From Prosthecobacter debontii (lineage in GTDB: Bacteria; Verrucomicrobiota; Verrucomicrobiia; Verrucomicrobiales; Akkermansiaceae): a DNA stretch of 51,009 nt. Both the position numbers and the translations under genes were made by a program. Position 1 is the stretch's first letter. Each line of letters begins with the position of its first letter. Shown piece by piece: positions 9,535 through 18,483 of the stretch. Location: NCBI GenBank assembly GCA_945873125.1, contig CAMCBV010000022.1, positions 1 to 51,009 on the forward strand. Direction: 5' to 3'. The notes under the pieces were generated by a model. That model was given only the letters and a program-made list of their open reading frames with translations. It did no database searches and had not been told where the DNA came from.

Positions 9535-10185
9535 CTAGTCCAATACCTCATGGATGGCGTAAGCGAGTTGTTCCATGGTGTTGGCAAGGCGATCCGCTCC
9601 CATGAGCCGTGAGCCATCATGGTAACCCCAAGTCACGGCGATTGACCGCATGCCGGCGTTTTTAGCGGTGTCGAGATCCATGGTCGAGTCGCCGATGATC
9701 ACGCAGCTCTCGGGCGCGATTCCCAGAGAGCTGGCAATTTCGAGTGCGCCGGAGGGATCGGGTTTGTGCGGCAGGGTTTCGCGGTTTCCCAGAACCACCG
9801 CGAAATTCGTATCCGGGAAAAGCTTTTTCACAATTTCAGTGGTAAAAGCATGGGGCTTGTTAGAGAGCACGGCGAGGGTAATGTCCCGTGATTCGAGCTC
9901 TGAGAGCAATTCAAGCATGCCAGGATAGACCGAAGTCCCGTTGGGCCATGAAATCGCATAGTCTGCGGCAAAATTTTTGACCACACTATCGGTCAGGTCG
10001 GTTCTTGATACGGTTGAAAGAGCGCGTTGCACGAGTTTGATCGCGCCATCGCCAATGAAACCTCGGACGTTTTCATGGCTTTGACCGGGAAGCCCGTGTT
10101 GGGTCAGCGCCCGGTTTAATGAGGCAGCAATTCCTGGCAGCGATTCCACCAAAGTACCATCAAGATCGAAAATCAAAGCGCGCAT
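9535..10185 (-). CDS. gph: HAD-family phosphoglycolate phosphatase-like hydrolase
   Basis: A 216-residue haloacid-dehalogenase phosphatase. Motif I is FDLDGTLVES with the nucleophilic Asp at about residue 7, motif II SNKP, motif III the Lys in HKPDP, and motif IV GDSTMDLDTA. The helical cap between residues about 15 and 80 fits the Gph/PGP subgroup, which removes phosphate from 2-phosphoglycolate made during DNA repair or oxygenase side reactions. Substrate is inferred from the subgroup; related pyrophosphatases look similar. It stands alone on the minus strand between the tRNA region and a divergent permease gene. Confidence 0.8.
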   Translation of the reverse strand: MRALIFDLDGTLVESLPGIAASLNRALTQHGLPGQSHENVRGFIGDGAIKLVQRALSTVSRTDLTDSVVKNFAADYAISWPNGTSVYPGMLELLSELESRDITLAVLSNKPHAFTTEIVKKLFPDTNFAVVLGNRETLPHKPDPSGALEIASSLGIAPESCVIIGDSTMDLDTAKNAGMRSIAVTWGYHDGSRLMGADRLANTMEQLAYAIHEVLD

Positions 10186-10293
10186 GCAGGCAATGGAAGC
10201 AAAGTTGGTACGAATTGAACACGGTTTTCCGATATCCTTGATCCTACAAAAAATATGCTCTGCATTCCGCGCGCGCTACTCTAGCTTGCTTGC

Positions 10294-11244
10294 GTGTCAG
10301 ATGAGATCGTAAAAAAATCACAGGGCAGTTCGCTATGGAAGGATGCTTGGCACCGACTGTCGGGAAACAAACCGGCGCTGGTAAGCCTCGGAGTTTTGAC
10401 TGTGATCGTGTTGGCATGCTTTGTCGGGCCGTTTTTGTCATTCGTTAAATCGCCATCGACCATCAACCTCCAAAATATCGTCGCCGCGCCCTCCGCCGAA
10501 CATTGGTTCGGCACGGATCAACTCGGTCGGGATGTTTTCTCAAGAGTGCTCTACGGAGGGCAGGTTTCGCTTCTGGTCGGTTTTGTGGCAACGGGCGTTG
10601 CAGTCATGATCGGGGTCATCTATGGCTCTATTTCCGGCTATGTCGGTGGCATTGCCGATTCCGTCATGATGCGCTTTGTCGATATCATGTTCGCTCTGCC
10701 GTTTCTGGTTTTGGTCATTTTGTTCGCTCTGGTGGTGGACAAGCCTTCGTCGGACTTCACGACATGGGTCGTTGAAACAACCAGCTGGGAAAGAGACCGA
10801 GTCGCACCCATCACAACCCTGATTCCACTTTTTATCGCAATTGGTGCGATCGGCTGGCTGACGATTGCAAGGATTGTCCGGGCACAGGTGATGAACGTGA
10901 AAAATCTAGAATTCGTTGAAGCAGCGATTTCCCTTGGCCTGAGCCGGAAGCGGATTCTTTTCCGTCACATTTTGCCAAATGTTATCGGTCCCATCATCAT
11001 CTATACCACGCTTGCGGTTCCCGGGGTTATGTTGATGGAAAGCGTGCTGTCTTTTCTTGGCTTGGGAGTGAAACCGCCGAATTCCTCATGGGGTATTCTC
11101 ATCAAGGAAGGCGCCGATCGCATGGAAGTAACGCCCTATCTCTTGTTGTTTCCCTCATTGTTTTTTGCCACGACCCTGTTTGCGCTAAATTTCCTCGGTG
11201 ACGGCCTGCGAGATGCGTTGGATCCGAAATCCTCGAAGGATTGA
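10294..11244 (+). CDS. Oligopeptide/dipeptide ABC transporter permease (OppC/DppC type)
   Basis: A 316-residue inner-membrane permease starting at GTG 10294. The N-terminal region (about 1-55) has the OppC_N helix, then HWFGTDQLGRDVFSRVLYGG, the diagnostic motif of OppC/DppC proteins, and about six membrane helices. The EAA loop is FVEAAISLGLSRKRILFRHILPN. Partner genes oppA, oppB and oppD are not in this window. An OppF-type ATPase lies 22 kb away at 33044-33841, so the transporter may be scattered. The gene is followed after 18 bp by comF. Confidence 0.87.
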   Translation: MSDEIVKKSQGSSLWKDAWHRLSGNKPALVSLGVLTVIVLACFVGPFLSFVKSPSTINLQNIVAAPSAEHWFGTDQLGRDVFSRVLYGGQVSLLVGFVATGVAVMIGVIYGSISGYVGGIADSVMMRFVDIMFALPFLVLVILFALVVDKPSSDFTTWVVETTSWERDRVAPITTLIPLFIAIGAIGWLTIARIVRAQVMNVKNLEFVEAAISLGLSRKRILFRHILPNVIGPIIIYTTLAVPGVMLMESVLSFLGLGVKPPNSSWGILIKEGADRMEVTPYLLLFPSLFFATTLFALNFLGDGLRDALDPKSSKD

Positions 11245-11262
11245 TTTCTATTTCCATATCGC

Positions 11263-12006
11263 ATGAGCCCCCCCTTCATGAAGTTAGTTCTCGACGGATT
11301 GTATCCTCCTATTTGTGAGCTATGTGGTTGTGGTCTTTCGGACGGACAGGCTCTCTGCGAGGAATGCTCGGAAAAGTTGCCACGTATCGTCAGCCCGTTT
11401 TGTGAAATGTGTGGCGAGAGCTTCACGGGAATGATTGACGGTTCCTTTGATTGCCCGAACTGTAAGGAAATTTCTTTTCATTTCGAGTTCGCGTTGGCTG
11501 CGATGAATCGCTGCGATGAAACTCTGGAACTCGTGCATCGCTTAAAATACGGAAGGGAAATCCATCTTGCCGGCGCGCTTGGAAAGCTTGCATGCGGGGC
11601 GCTTGCGGATCGCCGGTTTCAGATCGCATTGGAACAGAAATGGCCTCTGGTCCCCGTGCCTTTACATCAAAGCCGACTCCGCACCCGACATTTCAACCAA
11701 GCGGAGGAAATCGCTCGCGTTGTCGCGGGGATCTCCGAGCTGCCGCTGGTAAAATGCCTCACGCGCGTGCGCAGAACCGAAACGCAAACGCGGCTCACGC
11801 GCAAGCAGCGGATGGAAAATCTCAGGAAAGCCTTCGCCGTTCGCGAAACATGGAACAAGAAAAAACCCGCCGCCCTGAAAGGAGCGCCGGGTGTGGTTTT
11901 GGTGGATGATGTCTTTACTACGGGATCCACCGTAGATGCCTGCGCGAAAGTGTTGCGCAAGGCGGGAGTGAAACGCATCGCCGTGCTTACCGTTCTTCGA
12001 GGGTGA
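11263..12006 (+). CDS. comF: ComF-family phosphoribosyltransferase-like protein
   Basis: A 247-residue protein with an N-terminal zinc-binding region (C-x2-C at CELCG, then CEEC, CEMC and CPNC, residues about 18-67) and a C-terminal type I phosphoribosyltransferase fold. The PRPP-binding motif is VVLVDDVFTTGST near residue 208. ComF/GntX proteins assist DNA uptake during transformation in naturally competent bacteria, though many hosts are not known to be competent. An alternative ATG lies at 11278. The 3' end overlaps the convergent DUF1080 gene by 20 bases. Confidence 0.88.
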   Translation: MSPPFMKLVLDGLYPPICELCGCGLSDGQALCEECSEKLPRIVSPFCEMCGESFTGMIDGSFDCPNCKEISFHFEFALAAMNRCDETLELVHRLKYGREIHLAGALGKLACGALADRRFQIALEQKWPLVPVPLHQSRLRTRHFNQAEEIARVVAGISELPLVKCLTRVRRTETQTRLTRKQRMENLRKAFAVRETWNKKKPAALKGAPGVVLVDDVFTTGSTVDACAKVLRKAGVKRIAVLTVLRG

Positions 12007-12562
12007 TATCACGGAACAGGATTTTCATTTCTTTTCCGGGATGCACCTGCAGTCCCACCGGTCCTTTGTCTTTCACAGTTTCCGAGGTATAGGTCATCAC
12101 TTCTTTGCCATTGAGTTCGACCGTATAAACCGCGCCGACAGCCGTGATTTTCATGGTGTTCCATTCGCCTTCTTTGAGGAGCTCCGCAACGTCCTTCGCC
12201 TCGACAGGATATCCTTTTTTGGAAGCGATGTATGGCGAGGCCGTCATATCGCGTTTCAAAGAACCGGAAATGCCGATTTGGATCTGATCGTTTTCATGAC
12301 GAAGAAAAACACCTGAATCAATTTGCCCCTCGTATTTGAAAGCGCATTGGAAAACGAAGTTGGTGTATTCTTTTTCCGTCCAGAGAATGGAGCCCTTCTT
12401 CTTGGGATCGTTTTGACCCAGAATCATTCCTTCCTCCACGGTCCAAGCCTGAGCTCCAACTATTTTCCATCCGGCCAGAGTTTTGCCATCGAAGATGGGT
12501 TGTGGGGCAGCTTGGGCAAAAGCGCTGGCGGCAAATAGGATGGCGATCGTTAATTTTTTCAT
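11987..12562 (-). CDS. Exported DUF1080 (3-keto-disaccharide hydrolase-like) protein
   Basis: A 191-residue secreted protein. Residues 1-18 form a signal peptide (MKKLTIAILFAASAFAQA). The mature part has the concanavalin-like DUF1080 fold, with the opening IFDGKTLAGWK, the NFVFQCAFKYEGQIDSGVFLR core and a final strand ending FRDITLEE. Relatives are common in Verrucomicrobia and Planctomycetes and include glycoside hydrolases acting on 3-keto sugars. The true substrate cannot be read here. It is the last gene of a minus-strand run after serS and the CPBP protease (11-bp gap). Confidence 0.85.
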   Translation of the reverse strand: MKKLTIAILFAASAFAQAAPQPIFDGKTLAGWKIVGAQAWTVEEGMILGQNDPKKKGSILWTEKEYTNFVFQCAFKYEGQIDSGVFLRHENDQIQIGISGSLKRDMTASPYIASKKGYPVEAKDVAELLKEGEWNTMKITAVGAVYTVELNGKEVMTYTSETVKDKGPVGLQVHPGKEMKILFRDITLEER

Positions 12563-12573
12563 CAGGTATAAAG

Positions 12574-13563
12574 CTACTTAGCGAGGTTTGGTGTTTTATC
12601 ATGTCTCCTTATTAGAACAAGTCGGACCAAGGCGATACATAGCCCGAAACAAAGCCCAAGCGCGATAAGCGGAAGGATTCCGGATTTCAGATCTGAACCG
12701 ATGAACCAGGGGTGCAGCGGGGATTCCGGGTTGAGTTGCTGGGTCAAGGAGAAGGTTTTCAGCGCAAAAACCAGACCGGCATGAATGCCGATTGGCAGCC
12801 AGAGCGAAGCGGTGCGCGTCCGGCACCAAGCCAGTAACAACCCGAGCGCGGCGAGGGTTGCGAAATCGGTTACGAAGAAAAGAGGATGGGCAAAATGACC
12901 CAGCGTGCCGCCTAAAATTTCAAATCCTGAATGCCATGAATTCGGATCGGCAATGATCGTGTTGGCAGGGGGCTTGAGAAAATGGACAAAGGAAAACATC
13001 AGTGAGCTTCCGAGCCATGCGCTCCACATGGAGCATGCACGTAGCCACAGACCGAGCAGAAGCCCACGGAAAAGCAGTTCTTCGATGATCCCGGCGCCGA
13101 GAGCCGGAATGACGGCTTTGGAAATGAACTTGGAAAGTGGCATGGCTTTTTCACTCGGTTCACTGGCGCCGGTGAAATGCAGGACGAGGGCGAGTGCGCC
13201 GAGTGAAGCGGCCCCGATGATCAAACCACTAGAGAGATGAATGCATCGCTGGCTCCATGTGAGTTTACGTAGGGCGTAAAGTGCGCGATCTTCATTTTTT
13301 GGTATGCGGCGCACACGGCGAATCAGAAATGGCAACAAAGCCAGCGCAGAGACCAGCAGGCATCGGCTGAAATACCGATCGAGCTTAGCGCGATCCGCCG
13401 ATCCGGCAATGGATTCGATCCAGCCGGGGTAAGCGGTAGTCTTCGCGTTTTCTGCTAGATTTTTTCCAGCCTCATAAAGATGCGGTGTAAACAAGGCCGC
13501 GAGGAATAGTGCCGCTGCTAGCCACAAAATGATCGCGCCTGCTTCTGACTTGAGGAATCGCAT
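12574..13563 (-). CDS. CPBP-family intramembrane metalloprotease
   Basis: A 329-residue polytopic membrane protein with about eight hydrophobic segments. The CPBP (Abi/CAAX protease) motifs are EELLFRG around residue 160 (E-E-x-x-x-R), FSFVHF with the second-motif histidine near residue 197, and HAGLVFAL near residue 280. Family members cleave within the membrane or act as chaperones for membrane proteins; eukaryotic Rce1 trims prenylated proteins. The substrate is unknown. It begins three bases after the serS stop and is followed after 11 bp by the DUF1080 gene. Confidence 0.85.
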   Translation of the reverse strand: MRFLKSEAGAIILWLAAALFLAALFTPHLYEAGKNLAENAKTTAYPGWIESIAGSADRAKLDRYFSRCLLVSALALLPFLIRRVRRIPKNEDRALYALRKLTWSQRCIHLSSGLIIGAASLGALALVLHFTGASEPSEKAMPLSKFISKAVIPALGAGIIEELLFRGLLLGLWLRACSMWSAWLGSSLMFSFVHFLKPPANTIIADPNSWHSGFEILGGTLGHFAHPLFFVTDFATLAALGLLLAWCRTRTASLWLPIGIHAGLVFALKTFSLTQQLNPESPLHPWFIGSDLKSGILPLIALGLCFGLCIALVRLVLIRRHDKTPNLAK

Positions 13564-13566
13564 CGC

Positions 13567-14847
13567 TTAGATTTTATCTGTGCCAAAATACGGCACCAAC
13601 GCCGCGGGGATTTTAATCGAGCCGTCAGGTTGTTGACATTGTTCTAACAGAGCAACGTAAAGTCTTGGCAACGCCGTGCCGGAGCCATTCAGTGTGGCGG
13701 GAAAACGGTTTTTGCCGTCCTTGTCTTTGAAGCGGAGTTTCATGCGGCGAGCCTGGTAATCGCCGAAGCATGAGCAGCTCGAAACCTCGAGATACTTGCC
13801 GTGGCCGGGAGCCCAAACTTCGATGTCGTAAGTCTTTGCAGATGATTGGCCGATATCACCCGTGCAAAGTTCGATCACGCGGTAGTGCAGGCCGAGTTTT
13901 TGCAAAATGCTCTCGGCATGTCCGGTGAGCTCTTCGAGAACTTCAAATCCCTTTTCCGGCTCCACCACCTGCACGAGTTCCACTTTGTCGAACTGATGCA
14001 TGCGAATGATGCCTTTGTTGTCGCGCCCGGCTGAGCCGGCCTCGCGGCGGAAGCACGGAGTGTAAGCCACGAGCTTGAGCGGCAGATCGCTCTCGGCAAC
14101 GATCGTATCGCGGTAAAGATTCGTCACCGGAACCTCAGCGGTTGGCGCAAGGAAAAGCGTGTTGCGCCCATCGGTTTCGGATGGCTCGGTGCCATACATG
14201 TCGTCTTCGAACTTTGGTAGCTGGCCGGTGCCTTCCATGCACTCACGCAGGACCAGATGCGGGACATTGACTTCTTCATAACCGTTGGCGGTCTGGGTAT
14301 CCAAGAGGAAATTGATCAGGGCGCGCTCCAGTCTCGCGCCTTTGCCGCGATACACCGCAAAGCCGGAACCGGAAATTCGGATTGCGTCCTCCCATGAAAT
14401 CAAACCGTGCGCGGTGGCAAGGGCAACGTGGTCTTGCGGGTTTTTCAAAGCAGGTTTTTGCCCCCATTCGCGCACGACGGGATTCGCTTCCTCACTATCA
14501 CCCACCGGGCATTCCGCATGCGGAAGGTTGGGAATGTTCAGCAGCAGATCTGTTTGTTTGGAGGTCGCCTCTTCAGCGAGGAGATCGAATTTGGAAATCT
14601 CATCATTGATCCCGCGAACCTCTGCTTCGATCGCGGAGCTATCTTCGCCTTTGGCCTTCATCATGCCGATCTGTTTGGAGATCGTCTTGCGCTGATTTTG
14701 AAGTTCTTGTTTGGAAGTTTCCGCAGCGCGGCGTGATTCATCGCAGGCCAACACCTCGTCAATGAGTTTCCAATGGTCTCCGCCGCGTTTTTTCAAACGC
14801 TCACGCACCTCTTCCGCATTTTCTCGAATGATCCTGATATCCAACAT
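13567..14847 (-). CDS. serS: Seryl-tRNA synthetase
   Basis: A 426-residue class II aminoacyl-tRNA synthetase that charges tRNA-Ser. The ATG at 14847 gives the standard MLDIRIIRENAEEVRERL start; a longer in-frame reading is rejected. The N-terminal coiled-coil arm spans about residues 30-100. The core has TAEVPVTNLYRD, motif 2 in TPCFRREAGSAGRD, and motif 3 in NGSGTALPRLYVALLE. Length and motifs are normal. It heads a run of three minus-strand genes and is divergent from rluE across a region holding a strong hairpin. Confidence 0.96.
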   Translation of the reverse strand: MLDIRIIRENAEEVRERLKKRGGDHWKLIDEVLACDESRRAAETSKQELQNQRKTISKQIGMMKAKGEDSSAIEAEVRGINDEISKFDLLAEEATSKQTDLLLNIPNLPHAECPVGDSEEANPVVREWGQKPALKNPQDHVALATAHGLISWEDAIRISGSGFAVYRGKGARLERALINFLLDTQTANGYEEVNVPHLVLRECMEGTGQLPKFEDDMYGTEPSETDGRNTLFLAPTAEVPVTNLYRDTIVAESDLPLKLVAYTPCFRREAGSAGRDNKGIIRMHQFDKVELVQVVEPEKGFEVLEELTGHAESILQKLGLHYRVIELCTGDIGQSSAKTYDIEVWAPGHGKYLEVSSCSCFGDYQARRMKLRFKDKDGKNRFPATLNGSGTALPRLYVALLEQCQQPDGSIKIPAALVPYFGTDKI

Positions 14848-14933
14848 GTCGGCACAAACTTTCGTGGATTGCGGGGCACGAAAGCAAGGCAAACGTGACA
14901 TCCCTCTATTCTCCACCAAACTTTCCCCATCCA

Positions 14934-14983
14934 TCCTCTTACAATCTTTGTCCTGCCCACGACAAAGATTGTAAGAGGAGAGG
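14934..14983 (+). promoter_or_regulatory. 19-bp perfect hairpin running into the rluE ribosome-binding site
   Basis: Bases 14934-14952 are the exact reverse complement of 14961-14979, with an 8-nt loop (CTGCCCAC). The right arm ends ...AAGAGGA and overlaps AGGAGAGG (14976-14983), the only good ribosome-binding site before the TTG start of rluE at 14993. In RNA from the plus strand the structure would hide part of this site. There is no T-tract, and the flanking genes diverge, so it is not a normal terminator. A translational switch or a protein-binding site is an inference. Confidence 0.6.
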
Positions 14984-14992
14984 TGTCATCGC

Positions 14993-15613
14993 TTGTCAGC
15001 GGCGGGGTGGGTTGATATTTATTTTTCCGACGTGCTGCTTCTTTTTCACAAACCTTACGGCGTGCTGTGCCAGTTTACACCGGATCAGCCAGGTCAAAAA
15101 ACCTTGGCGGATTTCGGTTTTCCGAAAGGGGTTTATCCGGTCGGGCGGCTTGATATGGATTCCGAGGGCTTGCTGCTGCTATGCGATGAGCCGGGGTTTA
15201 ATCACCGTTTTCTGGATCCCGAGCAGGGGCATCCGCGCGCCTATTGGGTGCAGGTGGAGGGTGAACCCGATGAAGTAGCGCTGGAGAAGCTGAGATCCGG
15301 AGGGATCGACATCCAAGGTCACAAGACCAGACCGTGTCGGGTGGCGTTGTTGGGAAATGAGCCAAACGTTCCGCCACGCGATCCGCCCGTGCGTTTCCGA
15401 AAATCCATCCCGACCTCTTGGTTGCGCATCGAGCTGGTCGAGGGAAAAAACCGTCAAGTCAGACGCATGACTGCGGCGGTTGGCTTCCCGACGCTACGCC
15501 TGATCCGTGTGGCGATCGGCGGATTGGATGAACAGGAATTGGCTCCTGGAGCATGGCGTGAGTTGAGTGGTGAAGAGCGGAAGTCTTTAATCGGCAGGGC
15601 CGGTTGTTCCTAA
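14993..15613 (+). CDS. rluE: 23S rRNA pseudouridine synthase RluE
   Basis: A 206-residue RsuA-family enzyme without an S4 domain, as in E. coli RluE, which makes pseudouridine 2457 of 23S rRNA. Shared blocks are LLFHKPYGVL, GVYPVGRLDMDSEGLLLL with the catalytic Asp in GRLD, RKSIPTSWLRIEL, and NRQVRRMTAAVGFPTLRLIR. The TTG at 14993 is preferred because AGGAGAGG precedes it; GTG 15032 would also leave the catalytic domain whole. The last six codons and stop lie inside an 82-bp repeat that recurs at 21664, so the C-terminal tail may come from an insertion event. Confidence 0.88.
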   Translation: MSAAGWVDIYFSDVLLLFHKPYGVLCQFTPDQPGQKTLADFGFPKGVYPVGRLDMDSEGLLLLCDEPGFNHRFLDPEQGHPRAYWVQVEGEPDEVALEKLRSGGIDIQGHKTRPCRVALLGNEPNVPPRDPPVRFRKSIPTSWLRIELVEGKNRQVRRMTAAVGFPTLRLIRVAIGGLDEQELAPGAWRELSGEERKSLIGRAGCS

Positions 15614-15674
15614 CCGTTTGTTTCGTTGCGTGAGCGGATGAAACCGCGGGTTCATACGCTTTCTCATTACATGG
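15593..15674 (+). repeat. Left copy of 82-bp direct repeat
   Basis: This sequence recurs in the same orientation at 21664-21745 with four mismatches in 82 bases. It starts with GGCAGGGCCGGTTG and includes the end of rluE. The two copies enclose the restriction-modification genes. Confidence 0.9.
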
Positions 15675-15738
15675 AAAGTATTCGATCCTCTTTGTTTCCT
15701 CTCGCCTTGGAATCATGGGCTAAGTAAGTTTACCCGCG

Positions 15739-18447
15739 ATGGCACTTCATCCAGAATTTCCTACATCACCGCATGCCCCGCTTGTCCCATCTCAGCGTTG
15801 GTTTCCGGCTGATGAAGCACTCCGTAGCACGGCATACGAAAAACTCCTTCCTCCTCTGGTTTCTAAAATTCGCATAGAGGTTTATGACTGGCGCCTAGCC
15901 GGCTACCCCGGAGCTTCTCAAACTTCACGAGCACTCCTGAACTGGTGGTTTGAAACGGAGCATCTTATAGAAACCGCTGATGGCACACTTGCTCCTTTTC
16001 AATATTACTTCGCGCAGCGCGAGGCTGTAGAAACGGTCATCTGGCTTTATGATGTCCGCAAAGCCCGCGATAAATTCGATTTGTTGCGTTTCGATGCTTC
16101 GGGCGCAGTGTCGCATGGCATGTTTGCAGAAGATTGGCCGCGCTATGTTTTAAAAATGGCCACCGGGGCAGGGAAAACCAAAGTTCTCTCGTTACTCATC
16201 GCTTGGAGTTTTTTCCATAAACTTTACGAGCCAGACTCCACACTTTCGCGCAACTTCCTTGTCATTGCACCAAACATCATTGTGCTCGATCGTTTGCGGA
16301 CGGATTTTGATGGGCTGAAAATCTTTTTCAACGATCCCATTTTGCCGGATAACGGCCATCAAGGCCAAAACTGGCGCGATGATTTTCAACTCACGCTTCA
16401 TATCCAAGACGACGTGCGCGTTCTCCGCGAAACAGGAAATATCTTTCTCACCAACATCCACCGTGTTTTTCTTGGCGATGTCTCCGAACCTACACTCGAT
16501 GATGAAGATCTGAGAGATTATTTTTTGTCAGACGCTTTCGGCGAAAAACCAAAAGGCAAAACTACGGATAGCAAAACCGACCTTGGTGAGATCGTCCGCG
16601 AAATCGAAGAGCTTGCTGTATTTAATGATGAAGCTCATCACATTCATAATCCAAAGATGGCATGGTTCAAATCCATTCAGGACATCCATCACAAGATGCT
16701 CCAAAAAGATGGACGTCTTACCTTGCAAGTGGATGTCACCGCTACGCCGCGCCATGATAATGGTGCAATTTTTGTCCAGACTGTTTCAGACTATCCGCTC
16801 GTTGAAGCCATTTACCAAAACGTCGTCAAACATCCCGTGCTTCCGGATGCGACTAGTCGCGCAAAACTCCACGAGAATAAGACAGCTATCTTCTCGGACA
16901 AATATGCTGATTTCCTTGCTCTTGGCATAGAAGAGTGGCGCAAAAGCTATGCTGAACACGCAATGATGGGCAAAAAAGCCGTCCTCTTCGTCATGGTGGA
17001 CGACACCAAAAACTGCGACGAAGTAGGCGAATATCTCCAGAAAATTTGCCCCGAGCTAAAAGATGCTGTTCTCACGATTCATACAAAAAACAACGGCGAA
17101 ATTTCCGAGGCGGCTTCTGGTAAAAATAAAGAAGAGCTTGAGTTACTGAGAAAACAATCGAACGAGATTGATTCATTGAAATCGCCCTTCAAAGCCATTG
17201 TTTCCGTGCTCATGCTAAAAGAGGGCTGGGATGTCCGAAATGTAACCACAATTGTCGGTCTGCGCGCGTATGCGGCGAAGTCGAATATTCTCCCAGAGCA
17301 AACCCTTGGTCGCGGTCTGCGGCGGATGTATTTCGGCAGTGATCAGCGTGAAATCGTTTCAGTAATGGGAACGCCGGCCTTTATGGAATTCGTAGAGTCC
17401 ATTCAAAATGAAGGCGTCACGTTTGATCATGTACCGATGGGTGCGGGAACTTCACGTAAAGACTCTCTAATCGTTGAGATCGATACCGATAACACCGACA
17501 AAAATCTTCCATCCTTGGAAATACCGATTCCACGCTTGAGTCGCAGATTTCAGCGGGATTTCAAAGATCTCAATGAACTTGATCCATCTGCATTAGGAAA
17601 TAAGAGACTGCCTTTGAAGCCCTTTACTCCTGAAGAAACTCGCGAGATTATTTTCAAAACGATGCTGGATGCTGAAATTCATCATACCATTCATCTCGAT
17701 GGAGCAGGGCCCGCAGATTATCGTTCCGTGGTGGCATTTTTTGCGCGTCAGCTGTTGAAAGACCTCCGGCTCGTGGGCGGATACGATGTCCTCTATCCCA
17801 AAGTCCGTGATTTCATGCGTGATCATTTGTTCGATTCCTCGCCTGTGGATTTGGAGGATGGCGTTGTCTTGAGGAATCTATCTGAGCCCGATGTTGGCAA
17901 AGTGCTCTATGACTCGTTTAAGTTTGCCATGAACGCCCTCACCATCGCCGATACCGGCACAACCCGCATCGAGGATTACATTCGCCTGCATAACACACGC
18001 CCATTCCGAACCGAAAACCGCTCCTTCCTTTCGGCAAAGAAATCCATCTTCAACAAAATCGTCGGCGAGGCAAATTCAGGCGGATTCGAACTCGCCTTTG
18101 CTGCTCTCCTTGAAGCCGCACCGGACGTCGCAGCCTTTACCAAGAACTACCTCGCGATCGGATTCAAATTCGACTACGTGAAAGCGAATGGAGACCTTTC
18201 GAATTACGTCCCGGACTTCATCGTGCGCGACACCACTGGCACAGTTTGGATCATTGAGACGAAAGGCCGTGAAGAACTGGATCTTCCCCAAAAAATGACA
18301 CGCCTCAAGCAGTGGTGCAGTGATGCCACAAATGCTGATGAAAACGCGGTGCGCTATGATTTTATATACGTCGATCAAACAGGTTTTGAAAAACACAAGC
18401 CCGCAAGCCTTTCAGATCTCGTCAATAGTTTCACCGAATACAAGTGA
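15739..18447 (+). CDS. Type III-like restriction endonuclease/helicase (Res)
   Basis: A 902-residue protein with a superfamily 2 helicase core followed by a nuclease domain. Helicase motifs are Walker A MATGAGKTKV (about residue 140), the DEAH box in FNDEAHHIHN (about 298), motif III VTATPR, and motif VI QTLGRGLRRMY (about 525). Near the C-terminus YVPDFIVRD and IIETKGREE form a PD-(D/E)XK nuclease centre. It should translocate on DNA and cut unmodified DNA, in most type III systems only in complex with the methyltransferase. The helicase gene comes first and the methyltransferase last, the reverse of the common mod-res order. Confidence 0.88.
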   Translation: MALHPEFPTSPHAPLVPSQRWFPADEALRSTAYEKLLPPLVSKIRIEVYDWRLAGYPGASQTSRALLNWWFETEHLIETADGTLAPFQYYFAQREAVETVIWLYDVRKARDKFDLLRFDASGAVSHGMFAEDWPRYVLKMATGAGKTKVLSLLIAWSFFHKLYEPDSTLSRNFLVIAPNIIVLDRLRTDFDGLKIFFNDPILPDNGHQGQNWRDDFQLTLHIQDDVRVLRETGNIFLTNIHRVFLGDVSEPTLDDEDLRDYFLSDAFGEKPKGKTTDSKTDLGEIVREIEELAVFNDEAHHIHNPKMAWFKSIQDIHHKMLQKDGRLTLQVDVTATPRHDNGAIFVQTVSDYPLVEAIYQNVVKHPVLPDATSRAKLHENKTAIFSDKYADFLALGIEEWRKSYAEHAMMGKKAVLFVMVDDTKNCDEVGEYLQKICPELKDAVLTIHTKNNGEISEAASGKNKEELELLRKQSNEIDSLKSPFKAIVSVLMLKEGWDVRNVTTIVGLRAYAAKSNILPEQTLGRGLRRMYFGSDQREIVSVMGTPAFMEFVESIQNEGVTFDHVPMGAGTSRKDSLIVEIDTDNTDKNLPSLEIPIPRLSRRFQRDFKDLNELDPSALGNKRLPLKPFTPEETREIIFKTMLDAEIHHTIHLDGAGPADYRSVVAFFARQLLKDLRLVGGYDVLYPKVRDFMRDHLFDSSPVDLEDGVVLRNLSEPDVGKVLYDSFKFAMNALTIADTGTTRIEDYIRLHNTRPFRTENRSFLSAKKSIFNKIVGEANSGGFELAFAALLEAAPDVAAFTKNYLAIGFKFDYVKANGDLSNYVPDFIVRDTTGTVWIIETKGREELDLPQKMTRLKQWCSDATNADENAVRYDFIYVDQTGFEKHKPASLSDLVNSFTEYK

Positions 18448-18483
18448 GCCCATTTAAAAACACTTCTAAGTCCACACGTCATT

